Assembly (NCBI RefSeq): GCF_000474215.1
Contig: NZ_BAUC01000040.1
Coordinates: forward strand, 1-47,470
DNA: 47,470 nt
Source: Edwardsiella hoshinae NBRC 105699 = ATCC 33379
GTDB taxonomy: Bacteria; Pseudomonadota; Gammaproteobacteria; Enterobacterales; Enterobacteriaceae
Reading direction: 5' to 3'
The translations under genes and the position numbers were made by a program. The stretch's first letter is position 1; each line of letters begins with the position of its first letter. The notes below the pieces were generated by a model that did no database searches, had not been told where the DNA came from, and saw nothing but the letters and a program-made list of their open reading frames with translations. This document shows, one piece after another, positions 30,594-40,600 of this stretch.

Positions 30594-31947
30594 GGTGGCT
30601 TTTTTGTGCAGTGCATTATTGGCTCTGTCCTGTACGGCGATAGCGGATGTGAATAATGATATGAACAACTTCTTCAATCGCCTCGGTTTTGCATCGAATA
30701 CCAGCCAACCTCAGGTGTGGCAGGGGCAAGCTGCGGGTTATGCGTCTGGAGGGTCACTGTATGCACGCACGCAAGTAAAGCAGATACAGCTGATTTCGAT
30801 GACCCTGCCTGATATTAATGCCGGCTGCGGAGGGATTGACGCCTATTTAGGGGCATTCAGTTTCATTAACGGCGAACAGCTGCAGCGTTTTGCCAAACAG
30901 ATTATGTCCAATGCGGCGGGCTACTTTTTTGACTTGGCGTTGCAGACTACAGTGCCGGAGATTAAACAGGCTAAAGACTTTTTGCAGAAGATGGCCAGTG
31001 ACATTAACAGCATGAACCTCAGTTCGTGCCAGGCGGCACAAGGCATCGTTGGTGGGTTATTTCCCCGGACTCAGGTCTCCCAGCAGAAGGTTTGTCAGGA
31101 TATAGCCGGGGAGAGCAATATCTTTGCGGATTGGGCGGCATCTCGCCAAGGATGTACGGTTGGGGGGAGGTTGGATAGTGTACGCGACAGGGCTGCCGAC
31201 AAGGATAAGGAGCGTATCACAAAGAACTTGAACTTGATCTGGCATGCCCTATCCAAAAACCGCATGTTCGATGGTAACAAAGAACTAAAAGAGTTCATCA
31301 TGACGCTGACCGGCTCCCTGGTGTTTGGTCCTAAGGGGGAAATCACCCCGCTACCTGCCAGAACGACCGATCGGGATTTGGTTAAAGCGATGATGGAGGG
31401 TGGGACCGCACAGATCTACCACTGTAATGATGCGGATAAGTGCCTGAAAGTTGTGCCCAATACTAATGTAACGATTAGTCGGGATAGAGCGTTTAAAGCA
31501 CAGATTCGCAATCTGTTGACAAGCATTCAAAACAAGGCTGTTACCGATACAGCATTAACACCACAAGAAAAAGGGTTTATTTCAAGTACTACGATCCCTG
31601 TTTTCAAATATCTAGTCGATCCTCAAATGTTGGGGGTATCGAATAGCCTGTTGTATCAACTGACCGACTATATCGGCTATGACATTTTATTGCAGTATAT
31701 CCAGGAGTTAATCCAGCAGGCACGTGCATCGTTGGCGGTAAGCAATTATGACGAGGCGGCTATGGATAAAGTGATTGAGAATCTTAATCAGGCGACGCAG
31801 CAACTCGCCGCATTTCAGGCTCGGGTTCAGGTTCAACAGGATGCGTTATTAGTGATAGATCGCCAGATGAGTTATATGCGTCAGCAGGTTTCGGCGCGAA
31901 TGATGACGCGCTATCAGAATAATTACCACTTTAGCGGGGTACAGTGA
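30586..31947 (+). CDS. traH: TraH, periplasmic/outer-membrane pilus-assembly protein
   Basis: 453 residues (F: 458). Signal peptide about 1-20 (ends TAIA). Family blocks: MNNFFNRLGFASNTSQPQVWQGQ in part, INAGCGGIDAYLGAFSFINGEQL, and NLSSCQAAQGIVGGLFPRTQVS. Cysteines suggest disulphides. A C-terminal coiled coil lies near 385-440. ATG 30586 is chosen because AGGGGG lies 6 nt upstream; an ATG at 30580 touches the ribosome site. The stop overlaps the traG start (TGATG). Confidence 0.95.
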   Translation: MHKVAFLCSALLALSCTAIADVNNDMNNFFNRLGFASNTSQPQVWQGQAAGYASGGSLYARTQVKQIQLISMTLPDINAGCGGIDAYLGAFSFINGEQLQRFAKQIMSNAAGYFFDLALQTTVPEIKQAKDFLQKMASDINSMNLSSCQAAQGIVGGLFPRTQVSQQKVCQDIAGESNIFADWAASRQGCTVGGRLDSVRDRAADKDKERITKNLNLIWHALSKNRMFDGNKELKEFIMTLTGSLVFGPKGEITPLPARTTDRDLVKAMMEGGTAQIYHCNDADKCLKVVPNTNVTISRDRAFKAQIRNLLTSIQNKAVTDTALTPQEKGFISSTTIPVFKYLVDPQMLGVSNSLLYQLTDYIGYDILLQYIQELIQQARASLAVSNYDEAAMDKVIENLNQATQQLAAFQARVQVQQDALLVIDRQMSYMRQQVSARMMTRYQNNYHFSGVQ

Positions 31948-34799
31948 TGTTAGAGATCTACACGATTGCCGGCGGTGAGTGGCTGCGTGGTACCTTTAAT
32001 GCCATTGCGGCCTTCATGGGAACCGATACTTGGAAAACGCTTGAACGCATGGCTATTCTCTTTTCAGCCTTGGCGGTGGCATTGATTTGGATTCGGCGCC
32101 ATAACGTAATGGATATGCTGGGATGGGCAGTCTCAATCACCGTAATCGGGATGATGGTAGGAATGCGCTCCCCCATTCAAATTATCGATAGTAGTGATAT
32201 GGCTCGTGTCTATCAAGTCGATAATGTTCCGGTTGGTCTGGCATTGCCAGCCTCACTGACAACACGGATAGGTCACGCGTTAGTGCAAGGTTATGAGACT
32301 GTCTTCTCTCAACCGGATAGTGTGACATACAGTAAAACCGGGATGTTGTTTGGTGCCAATCTGGTTGCACATAGCACCGATTTTTTATCTCGTAATCCTG
32401 AGCTGATAAACCTATTTACGGATTACGTGCAAAATTGTGTGATGGGGGACATCTTTCTAAATCATAAGTATACCTTTGAAGACTTAATGAATTCATCCGA
32501 CCCCTATACTTTGATATTCTCTCGTCCAAGTCCGTTACGTGGTGTCTTCGATAAAAATAATAATTTTCGAACTTGTCAGGAGGCGGCTGTTGATCTGAAA
32601 CGAATGCTGGCATTAGATACGCAGAATGGCGGAAAAACATGGCGTTATTACGTCCGGCAACTATTTGGTGGTCGCCCTAATCCCGACTTGCTATTTAGTC
32701 AGTTGATTGGTGATAGTTATAATTATTTTTACGGCTCATCTAAAAATGCCTCTCAGATACTTCGCCAGAATGTAACATTAAATGCTTTACGTGGAGGTGT
32801 TCTGAGTTATGCCGCACGCAATGGTGACACATCTAGCTTAATTAATATTGCCACTACATCCTCACTCGAAAAGCAACGATTGGCTCATGCCTCAGTAGGT
32901 CAGGTTGCATTACGCTCATTGCCGATGATGCAGGTGATTATCATGGGAATACTGATTGGTTTATTCCCAATAATGATGGTTGCCGGCATGTTTAATATGG
33001 TAACATTGACGGTGCTCAAAGGTTATCTATTTGCCTTTATGTGGTTGCAGACATGGCCATTATTATATGCCATACTTAATAGTGCGATGACCTATTATGC
33101 AAAACAGAATGGCGTGCCGGTTGTATTATCTGAGCTGTCACGGGTACAGGTGAAATATTCTGATATCGCCACCACTGCTGGATATATCTCAATGATGATC
33201 CCGTTCCTTTCTTGGAAGATGGTGATGGGTTTGGGGCAGGTATTTTCGAGCATCAGTTCATCCCTGGGGTCCGCTTCGCTCAGTTCAACTACCGCAGCAT
33301 CATCCAGTGCCGTTGATGGTAATTATACCTTTGCCAATATGCAGACTGACAACGTTAACGGCTATAGCTGGAATACCAATAGCACGACCTCGTTTGGACA
33401 ATTGACAAGTCAGACGGGATCGGGGGGAACGGCGACACAAACGCGGGATGGCAATATGGTTTATGACAGCAGTGGTGCCATGTCAAAACTACCCGTTGAT
33501 ATAAATGTCACGCGGCAGATTGCCAGTGCTCAGCAGCAAATGGCGCGTGAGTCTGCGGTGCAGGCAGAGAGTGCATTACAAGGTTATACCAATAGTGTAA
33601 GCAGCGCCTGGAATAGCTTGAAGCAGTTTGGCTCCAATATGGGAAGTAGCAGCAGTTATGTCAGTGGCGCAGATAATTCCCAAAATACCCAAGAGTCAAT
33701 GATGCGTGGCCAGATGTGGAATGCGGTGCAGAGCTATGCCAAGGCTAACCATATCAGTAATGAGCAGGCGTTTAATACCTTGATGGATAAATCCTCAAGG
33801 TTAAATAAAACTCTTGAGGGTTATGCCGGTGGTAAATGGGACTCTGGTGACATGTTACCCTCCAAGTTTGGTAAATGGGCAACTGGCATGAGTGCGTATG
33901 CTGGCGGGAGAGGTTCTGTTGGGAACACCTGGAGTGATGGTGAAACTGACAGTATTACTGATGGACATCGTCAAACCAATGATATGCGGCATGATAGCAA
34001 TGCTCAGGCTGCCCGCGATTTTAAAGAGAGCCTGGATTATCTCAGCAGTCACCGTACCAGTCAGTCAGGGAGCCATACTGAGAATAATGCAACCTCACGC
34101 GTGGATCAGTTGTCTGCTTCGCTGAGTTCAGCCAAGAACAGTTACGACCAGTATACGGCCAGCAATACTCGCAGCCATGAGTATGCGGAAATGGCTTCTC
34201 GGACTGAAAGCATGAGTGGGCAGATGAGTGAAAACTTGACGCAACAGTTTGTGAACTTTGTGCAGCAACGTGCACCAGAAAATGCGGAGGCTATCCTGAC
34301 CAACACTGCGTCGCCTGACGTTGCCGCACAGCGGGAAGAGCTGGCGCGTGAGTTTGTGCGTGAACAGGTGGCACCGCGTGTTGATGGTGAGTATGCGCAT
34401 GGTCGTCAACAGGTCGGGAAAGGGATGGGCGCGGTATCAGCGGGCGGTAATCAGGCCGATGTGATGGCGGACTATCAAGCCAATAGTGCGACTATTGAAC
34501 GTCAGACTCAGCAGGCGGAGTTGCCGAACAATGTGCGCAGTAAAGTCGAGCACATGGTCGATGAAAACCAGAACCGGCAGCATTCTGCTAAAAATGAGAT
34601 CAATAATCAAACAGGTGAAGTCAAAGGGGAATATAGTCATTTAGGGCAGGAGTATAAGCAGCAACAAGATAAATATCATGTTGGTTATCAATCAGCAAAA
34701 GCGAAAATGGATTTAATGCCTGGCGCAGATACAAAAGAAGAACTGTTAGAGAAAGCAAAGAAACTTCAAGATGAAAATGAGAGAGGGCAGAGAAAATGA
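31947..34799 (+). CDS. traG: TraG, pilus assembly, mating-pair stabilisation and entry-exclusion partner
   Basis: 950 residues (F: 938). The N-terminal half has membrane segments (about 40-72, 330-400 and 420-445: VIIMGILIGLFPIMMVAGMF, LKGYLFAFMWLQTWPLLYA), with VirB6-like features. The C-terminal half is a long, Ser/Gln/Ala-rich periplasmic domain with coiled-coil character. In F, this C-terminal domain in the donor is sensed by TraS in the recipient for exclusion. The next gene overlaps by ATGA and is TraS-like, so specificity partners stay together. Confidence 0.95.
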   Translation: MLEIYTIAGGEWLRGTFNAIAAFMGTDTWKTLERMAILFSALAVALIWIRRHNVMDMLGWAVSITVIGMMVGMRSPIQIIDSSDMARVYQVDNVPVGLALPASLTTRIGHALVQGYETVFSQPDSVTYSKTGMLFGANLVAHSTDFLSRNPELINLFTDYVQNCVMGDIFLNHKYTFEDLMNSSDPYTLIFSRPSPLRGVFDKNNNFRTCQEAAVDLKRMLALDTQNGGKTWRYYVRQLFGGRPNPDLLFSQLIGDSYNYFYGSSKNASQILRQNVTLNALRGGVLSYAARNGDTSSLINIATTSSLEKQRLAHASVGQVALRSLPMMQVIIMGILIGLFPIMMVAGMFNMVTLTVLKGYLFAFMWLQTWPLLYAILNSAMTYYAKQNGVPVVLSELSRVQVKYSDIATTAGYISMMIPFLSWKMVMGLGQVFSSISSSLGSASLSSTTAASSSAVDGNYTFANMQTDNVNGYSWNTNSTTSFGQLTSQTGSGGTATQTRDGNMVYDSSGAMSKLPVDINVTRQIASAQQQMARESAVQAESALQGYTNSVSSAWNSLKQFGSNMGSSSSYVSGADNSQNTQESMMRGQMWNAVQSYAKANHISNEQAFNTLMDKSSRLNKTLEGYAGGKWDSGDMLPSKFGKWATGMSAYAGGRGSVGNTWSDGETDSITDGHRQTNDMRHDSNAQAARDFKESLDYLSSHRTSQSGSHTENNATSRVDQLSASLSSAKNSYDQYTASNTRSHEYAEMASRTESMSGQMSENLTQQFVNFVQQRAPENAEAILTNTASPDVAAQREELAREFVREQVAPRVDGEYAHGRQQVGKGMGAVSAGGNQADVMADYQANSATIERQTQQAELPNNVRSKVEHMVDENQNRQHSAKNEINNQTGEVKGEYSHLGQEYKQQQDKYHVGYQSAKAKMDLMPGADTKEELLEKAKKLQDENERGQRK

Positions 34800-35314
34800 T
34801 TACGCAATCTCAAATAAAAAGAGAGACGGAGGAACTTAAAGATATTCTCTTGAGTAGCGAGATTGAGGTACCATCAATGTGGTTATGTGTATGGCCTGGC
34901 CTTTTGTTTGCTGTGTGGTTTTTTATGTGTTTTTATATTTCGTCTATTTTTTCAAGTGGTTTAAGAGGAAGGGATGTTGAGTTCTCTTTAATTTTTTGTT
35001 TGATAATGGGACTGGTTGTTATTATGGCTACGTCAAATGCCAGGGCTTTGTTTTTATCAGTTCCAAAGCATTTTAGGGATAAATCGGTGCTCTATAATGA
35101 ATTGGGTGGTAAAATGAAAATTTACATGATATTTGGGTTGGGTATATCTTTTTTGTCATCTATAGCTTGTGGTGTATTTGATATGTCATGGCCTGTCGTT
35201 TTGTTTGTTTTGATAATGTTATTTTTCTTATGTATGACAATAGATTTTAGCCGTTATCAATTAGCCGCTTTCTCCAACGTTATTAGTGCTTTTAAAGATT
35301 CGAAAAACGCCTGA
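34796..35314 (+). CDS. traS: TraS-like entry-exclusion membrane protein
   Basis: 172 residues with four hydrophobic segments (about 28-50, 62-82, 107-125 and 129-149). It begins MITQSQIKRETEELKDILLSS and starts on the traG stop (ATGA). Position, length (F TraS is ~150-170) and topology fit TraS, the inner-membrane protein that blocks redundant DNA entry; TraS sequences vary strongly between exclusion groups, so the symbol rests mainly on context. It is AT-rich, typical of a diversifying exclusion gene. In F traT comes next; here it does not. Confidence 0.78.
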   Translation: MITQSQIKRETEELKDILLSSEIEVPSMWLCVWPGLLFAVWFFMCFYISSIFSSGLRGRDVEFSLIFCLIMGLVVIMATSNARALFLSVPKHFRDKSVLYNELGGKMKIYMIFGLGISFLSSIACGVFDMSWPVVLFVLIMLFFLCMTIDFSRYQLAAFSNVISAFKDSKNA

Positions 35315-35402
35315 TTTGTATCTGTGCCGCCAGTAATTCTCTGGCGGCATACTTCCTCTTCGCTTGACCTTTTCGCTCTTGCTGATTAAGAGAGATAATA
35401 TT

Positions 35403-37607
35403 ATGAGTTTTAATGCCAAAGATATGACCCAGGGCGGTCAGATCGCCTCTATGCGTTTTCGCATGTTTGGCCAAATTGCCAATATTATTTTTTATTGTCT
35501 TTTTCTGCTTTTTTGGGTTATCGCTGCGTTAACGTTGATGGCCCGATTATCCTGGCAGACTTTTGTTAATGGTTGCGTGTATTGGTGGTGTCAGACACTG
35601 GCCCCGATGCGCTCTTTGCTTCGGTCGCAGCCGGTTTACCATATTGAATATTATGGCCGTAAGCTTGCCTATAACGCCGAACAAATCTTACAGGATAAAT
35701 ACACCATCTGGTGTGGCGAGCAGTTATGGAGCAGCTTTGTTCTGGCGGCCATTATTGGCGGTATTACCTGTCTTATTACCTTCTTTGTTGCCTCCTGGAT
35801 TTTAGGCCACCAGGGGAAGAAGCAGAGTGAGGATGAGGTCACCGGCGGGCGCCAATTGACCGATAATCCGAAAGAGGTTGCGGCGATGCTAAAGCGAGAT
35901 GGTCGCCAATCTGATATCCGAATCGAAAAATTGCCGTTGATTAAGGACAGTGAGATCCAGAATTTTTGCTTACATGGTACGGTCGGCTCCGGTAAATCGG
36001 AGTTTATTCGCCGCCTGATGAACCATGCCCGTCAACGGGGCGATATGGTTATCGTCTACGACCGTTCTTGTGAATTTGTCAAAAGCTACTATAACCCCGC
36101 CAAAGATAAAATCCTAAACCCTCTTGATGCTCGCTGCGCTAATTGGGACCTGTGGTGCGAGTGTTTAACCCAGCCGGATTTCGATAACGTAGCCAACACT
36201 TTAATTCCGATGGGAACCAGCGAAGACCCATTCTGGCAGGGATCTGGACGAACCATCTTCGCAGAAGCTGCTTATCGGATGCGTAAGGACGATGATCGTA
36301 ACTATGCCAAACTGGTTGATACCTTGCTTTCCATCAAGATCGACAAACTGCGTGCCTACTTACAGTCCTCACCGGCGGCAAATCTGGTAGAGGAAAAAAT
36401 TGAAAAGACCGCTATCTCCATTCGTGCCGTGCTGACCAACTATGTGAAAGCCATTCGTTACCTGCAGGGTATCGAGCGTAATGGCGAGTCCTTCACGATC
36501 CGCGACTGGATGCGCAGTGTCAGGGAAGATGGCCAGAATGGCTGGTTGTTCATTTCCTCTAACGCAGACACCCACGCCTCCCTGAAACCGGTGATCTCCA
36601 TGTGGTTATCCATCGCAATCCGGGGGTTGTTGGCGATGGGCGAGAACCGCCAGCGCCGGGTGTGGATTTTTGCCGATGAGCTGCCGACGCTGCATAAGCT
36701 GCCTGATTTGGTAGAAATTCTTCCCGAAGCACGCAAATTTGGTGGCTGCTATGTCCTCGGATTCCAGTCCTATGCCCAGCTGGAAGATATCTATGGTGTT
36801 AAAGGCGCAGCCACGCTGTTTGATGTGCTTAACACCCGGGCCTTTTTCCGCTCACCCAGCAAACAGATTGCCGAGTTTGCGGCAGGGGAAATCGGTGAGA
36901 AAGAGATTCAAAAAGCCAGTGAGCAATACTCCTACGGTGCTGATCCGGTACGTGATGGGGTATCCGTTGGCAAGGATATGGAGCGCGTCACGCTGGTCAG
37001 TTATAGCGATATTCAGACGCTGCCGGACTTGACCTGCTTTGTCACCCTGCCTGGGCCATATCCCGCAGTGAAGTTGACATTGAAGTACCAGCCGCGCCCC
37101 CGTATTGCTCAGGAGTTTATTCCCCGGGTTATCGATACCGATGCCGAGGTGCGCCTTAGCGCCGTATTGGCGGCACGAGAGGAGGAGGGGCGCAGTATCG
37201 ATGGCTTGTTTGAAACCGATAGCCAAGCGGATGCGGGTGTACGCCCCTTTCAACCTACACCTGTTGATAACCAGCCCATCACTGTAGCACCTCGTCATAC
37301 GCCAGTGACAACTGCGGCAGCCGCTGCGGTTGCTGTCGTACAAGGGGGGGCGGATACGGTAGTCGCGATGGGCGGTGGGGTTGAGCGTGATTTACAGGAA
37401 TTACTGCCATCAGCTCAGTCAGAACAGCAACAGGCAGCGTTACCGCCCGGTATTGATGCGCAGGGTGAGATTGTTGATCCCGATGCATATGCTGCATGGC
37501 AAGCTGGCCAATCCTCTCACGCATTACGCGATAGACAGCGGCAAGAGGAGGTCAACGTTAACCACAGCCATGTCGTGAGTGATGAAGAGTTGGGGGATGG
37601 TTTCTGA
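35403..37607 (+). CDS. traD: TraD, type IV coupling protein
   Basis: 734 residues (F: ~717-738). It opens [16 protein letters not shown], nearly identical to F. Two membrane segments (about 25-48 and 105-127) are followed by the cytoplasmic FtsK/VirD4-type ATPase: Walker A GTVGSGKS at 192-199 and Walker [13 protein letters not shown] Pro/Gln/Ala-rich linker leads to an acidic tail ending EELGDGF, the TraM-contact end (F: EPGDDF). It pumps the T-strand into the channel. The ATG at 35403 matches the family; no other start does. It ends at the traI start. Confidence 0.96.
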   Translation: MSFNAKDMTQGGQIASMRFRMFGQIANIIFYCLFLLFWVIAALTLMARLSWQTFVNGCVYWWCQTLAPMRSLLRSQPVYHIEYYGRKLAYNAEQILQDKYTIWCGEQLWSSFVLAAIIGGITCLITFFVASWILGHQGKKQSEDEVTGGRQLTDNPKEVAAMLKRDGRQSDIRIEKLPLIKDSEIQNFCLHGTVGSGKSEFIRRLMNHARQRGDMVIVYDRSCEFVKSYYNPAKDKILNPLDARCANWDLWCECLTQPDFDNVANTLIPMGTSEDPFWQGSGRTIFAEAAYRMRKDDDRNYAKLVDTLLSIKIDKLRAYLQSSPAANLVEEKIEKTAISIRAVLTNYVKAIRYLQGIERNGESFTIRDWMRSVREDGQNGWLFISSNADTHASLKPVISMWLSIAIRGLLAMGENRQRRVWIFADELPTLHKLPDLVEILPEARKFGGCYVLGFQSYAQLEDIYGVKGAATLFDVLNTRAFFRSPSKQIAEFAAGEIGEKEIQKASEQYSYGADPVRDGVSVGKDMERVTLVSYSDIQTLPDLTCFVTLPGPYPAVKLTLKYQPRPRIAQEFIPRVIDTDAEVRLSAVLAAREEEGRSIDGLFETDSQADAGVRPFQPTPVDNQPITVAPRHTPVTTAAAAAVAVVQGGADTVVAMGGGVERDLQELLPSAQSEQQQAALPPGIDAQGEIVDPDAYAAWQAGQSSHALRDRQRQEEVNVNHSHVVSDEELGDGF

Positions 37608-40600
37608 TGATGAGTTTTAGCCAGGTAAAATCAGCCGGTAATGCCGGCGGATATTACACCGACAAAGATAACTATTACGTGCTGGGCAGCATGGATGACC
37701 ATTGGTATGGCGAGGGGGCCAAACAGCTGGGGCTATCAGGCGCCGTCGATAAAGCGGTTTTTACCCAGTTATTGCACGGACGGCTGCCCGATGGTGCTGA
37801 TCTTTCGCGCCTGGAGAACGGTGTGAATAAACATCGACCTGGGTATGACCTGACCTTTTCGGCGCCGAAAAGCGTCTCGATGATGGCCATGCTGGGTGGC
37901 GATCGGCGCCTGATTGATGCCCATAACCGGGCGGTGGATGTGGCCCTGAAGCAGGCGGAGGCCCTGGCTTCCACGCGCTCAATGCGGGATGGCGTCTCAG
38001 AGACGGTACTCACCGGTAATCTTATCATTGCCCGCTTTAATCATGACACCTCGCGCGATCAGGACCCACAGCTGCATACGCATAGTGTGGTGCTCAATGC
38101 GACTCGAAATGGTGATAAGTGGCAGGCGTTAAGCAGTGATACGGTGGGGAAAACCGGATTTTCTGAGAATATCCTCGCTAATCAGATAGCCCTAGGGAAA
38201 ATTTATCGTCAGGTTTTGCGTAGCGAGGTCGAGGCGATGGGTTATCAGGTTGAGGTGGTCGGCAAACATGGCCTGTGGGAGATGAAAAGCGTGCCGGTGG
38301 AGGCCTTCTCCCATCGTAGCCAGGCCATCCAGAAGGCGGTCGGGGCGGACGCCTCGTTGAAATCCCGCGATGTGGCAACACTCGATACCCGTAAAGCGAA
38401 AATGGCCATCGATCCGACCGAAAAGATGGCGGAATGGATGGCGACCCTTAAATCGACTGGATTTGATATCCAGGGGTATCGGGAGGCCGCAGCACAACGG
38501 GTGACGCAAGGACACGTCCCTGCTCCCGCCGAGCCTGCGGCTGTTGATATGGCTAAAACGGTGCGCCAAGCGATATCCCAACTCAGTGAGCGTAAGGTGC
38601 AGTTTACCTATTCGGATATGTTGGCCGCCACGGTCAGTCTCCTACCTGCTACCGACGGGGTGATTGCCCTGGCGCGTGCCGGTATTGATCACGCCATCGA
38701 GCAACAACAACTCATTCCGTTAGATCGTGAAAAAGGGGTATTCACCTCCGATATTCATGTGCTGGATGAGCTCTCCGTGCGAACGCTCAGCCAGAGCCTG
38801 ATGGAGCAAGGGCATGTCATGGTCAGTCCCGGCTCTTCTTCAACTCGCGATTATAGTCCTGTGGTGCAGCAGATCCTGGCCGAGCGCCCCTCACTGGCTG
38901 TATTGGCCAGTATCGGTGGCGCTGGCATACAGCGACAGAGAGTGGCGGAGTTGGTGCAGGCAACCCGGGAACAGGGACGCCAGGTGCAGATCCTCGCGCC
39001 TGACGCTAAATCACAGCGTTTTTTGGAGCAAGACAACTCGTTAAATCAAACGGCTATCTTTCCCCAACGCATCGTAAATGAGGGTATGACGTTAGTGCCA
39101 AACAGTACCTTGATTGTGACGGAGGGAGAAAAGTTGACCCTAAAAGAAACAGTCAACTTGCTGGATAACGCACTGCGGAACAACGTTCAAGTACTGCTCC
39201 TCGATACCGCACAGCGGCAAGCAACAGGCAATGCCCTGAGTGTGTTGCGCGAGAGTGGGATTAATTCACAGCAATATGTGCGTCAGTCTCCGGTGGAGAC
39301 GCAGATCTTGAGTGAGCCAGACAAGCAGCAGCGGTTTACGCGCTTAGCTGAGGATTATGTCGCAGCGCGGCAAACGGGCGAGCATGTGGTCGCACAGGTG
39401 AATGGCCCCACGGACCAACTGCGTCTTACCCGAGCGATCCGCACCGCGATGAAAGCGCAAGGAGAGTTAGGGAAAACCGATCAAACATTAATGGCTCTAG
39501 AGCCTGTCTGGCTGGACAGTAAAGGCCGGCTCTCCCGAAATAATTACCGTGAAGGCATGGTGATGGAGCGCTGGGATGCCGAGAGCAAAACGGCGACCCG
39601 TTACGTCATCGATCGTGTCACCGCGCGTAGCCACTCCATTACCTTACGGGACGAACAAGGGGAGATGCAGACATTCCGTCTGTCATCACTGGATAGCAGT
39701 TGGTCGCTTTATCAACCACAGACATTGGCCATCAGCCAAGGGGAGCAGTTGGCCGTGTTAGGGAAGATGGAGGGGTTAAGCTGGCGGGCGGGGGAGCACG
39801 TTCGGGTACATCAGGTGGATGAGGAGGGGATTCAGATTGAACGTCAGGGGCAGATGCAGCGCCTGGCGGTGGGGAAGACACCCTTTACTGCTATCAAGGT
39901 GGCATACGGCTATGTGGAGGGCCTGGGCCGTTCGGTGAATGATAAGGCTCAGGTATTGGCGGCAGTGGCACACAATGATTTGAATCAGGGCACCCTGAAT
40001 CGCCTGGCGCGTAGTGGTAGCCGCATTCGCCTGTACAGCGCGCAGGCAGAAGATAAGGTGGCTGCCCGCCTAGGGCGGCACCCGGCCTTTTCTACGGTGA
40101 CAACCCATCTCAAGCAGGTCGCGGGCCAGGCGGGTTTAGAGGAGGCCCTAACCCGTCAGCGGGCAGCCCTGCATACGCCAGCACAACAGGCTCTCCACCT
40201 GGCTGTTCCGGTGTTAGAGCGGGAAGGGGGATCACTCGCCTTTTCTCGCGTATCGCTATTGGCCCAGGCTCAGGAGGCTGCGGGCGGGCAGGTGCCTCTC
40301 TCCGCTTTAGCAGACGCCATCAAGACGCAGATCCGGGAGGGCGCTTTGCTCCCCATTGGGTCAGCTCCTGGGCATGGGAATGATCTTTTGGTGTCGAGAG
40401 CCTCGTTTGAGGCAGAAAAAAGCATTCTTCGTCACATTGCGGAAGGGAAGGCGGCTGTAGCGCCACTGATGGCACAGGTGCCTGAGTCATATCTGGCAGG
40501 CCTGACGACAGGGCAGCAGGCGGCGACCCGCATGATCTTGGAAACCCCCGATCGTTTTACCGTGGTACAAGGGTATGCCGGCGTAGGGAAAACGACGCAG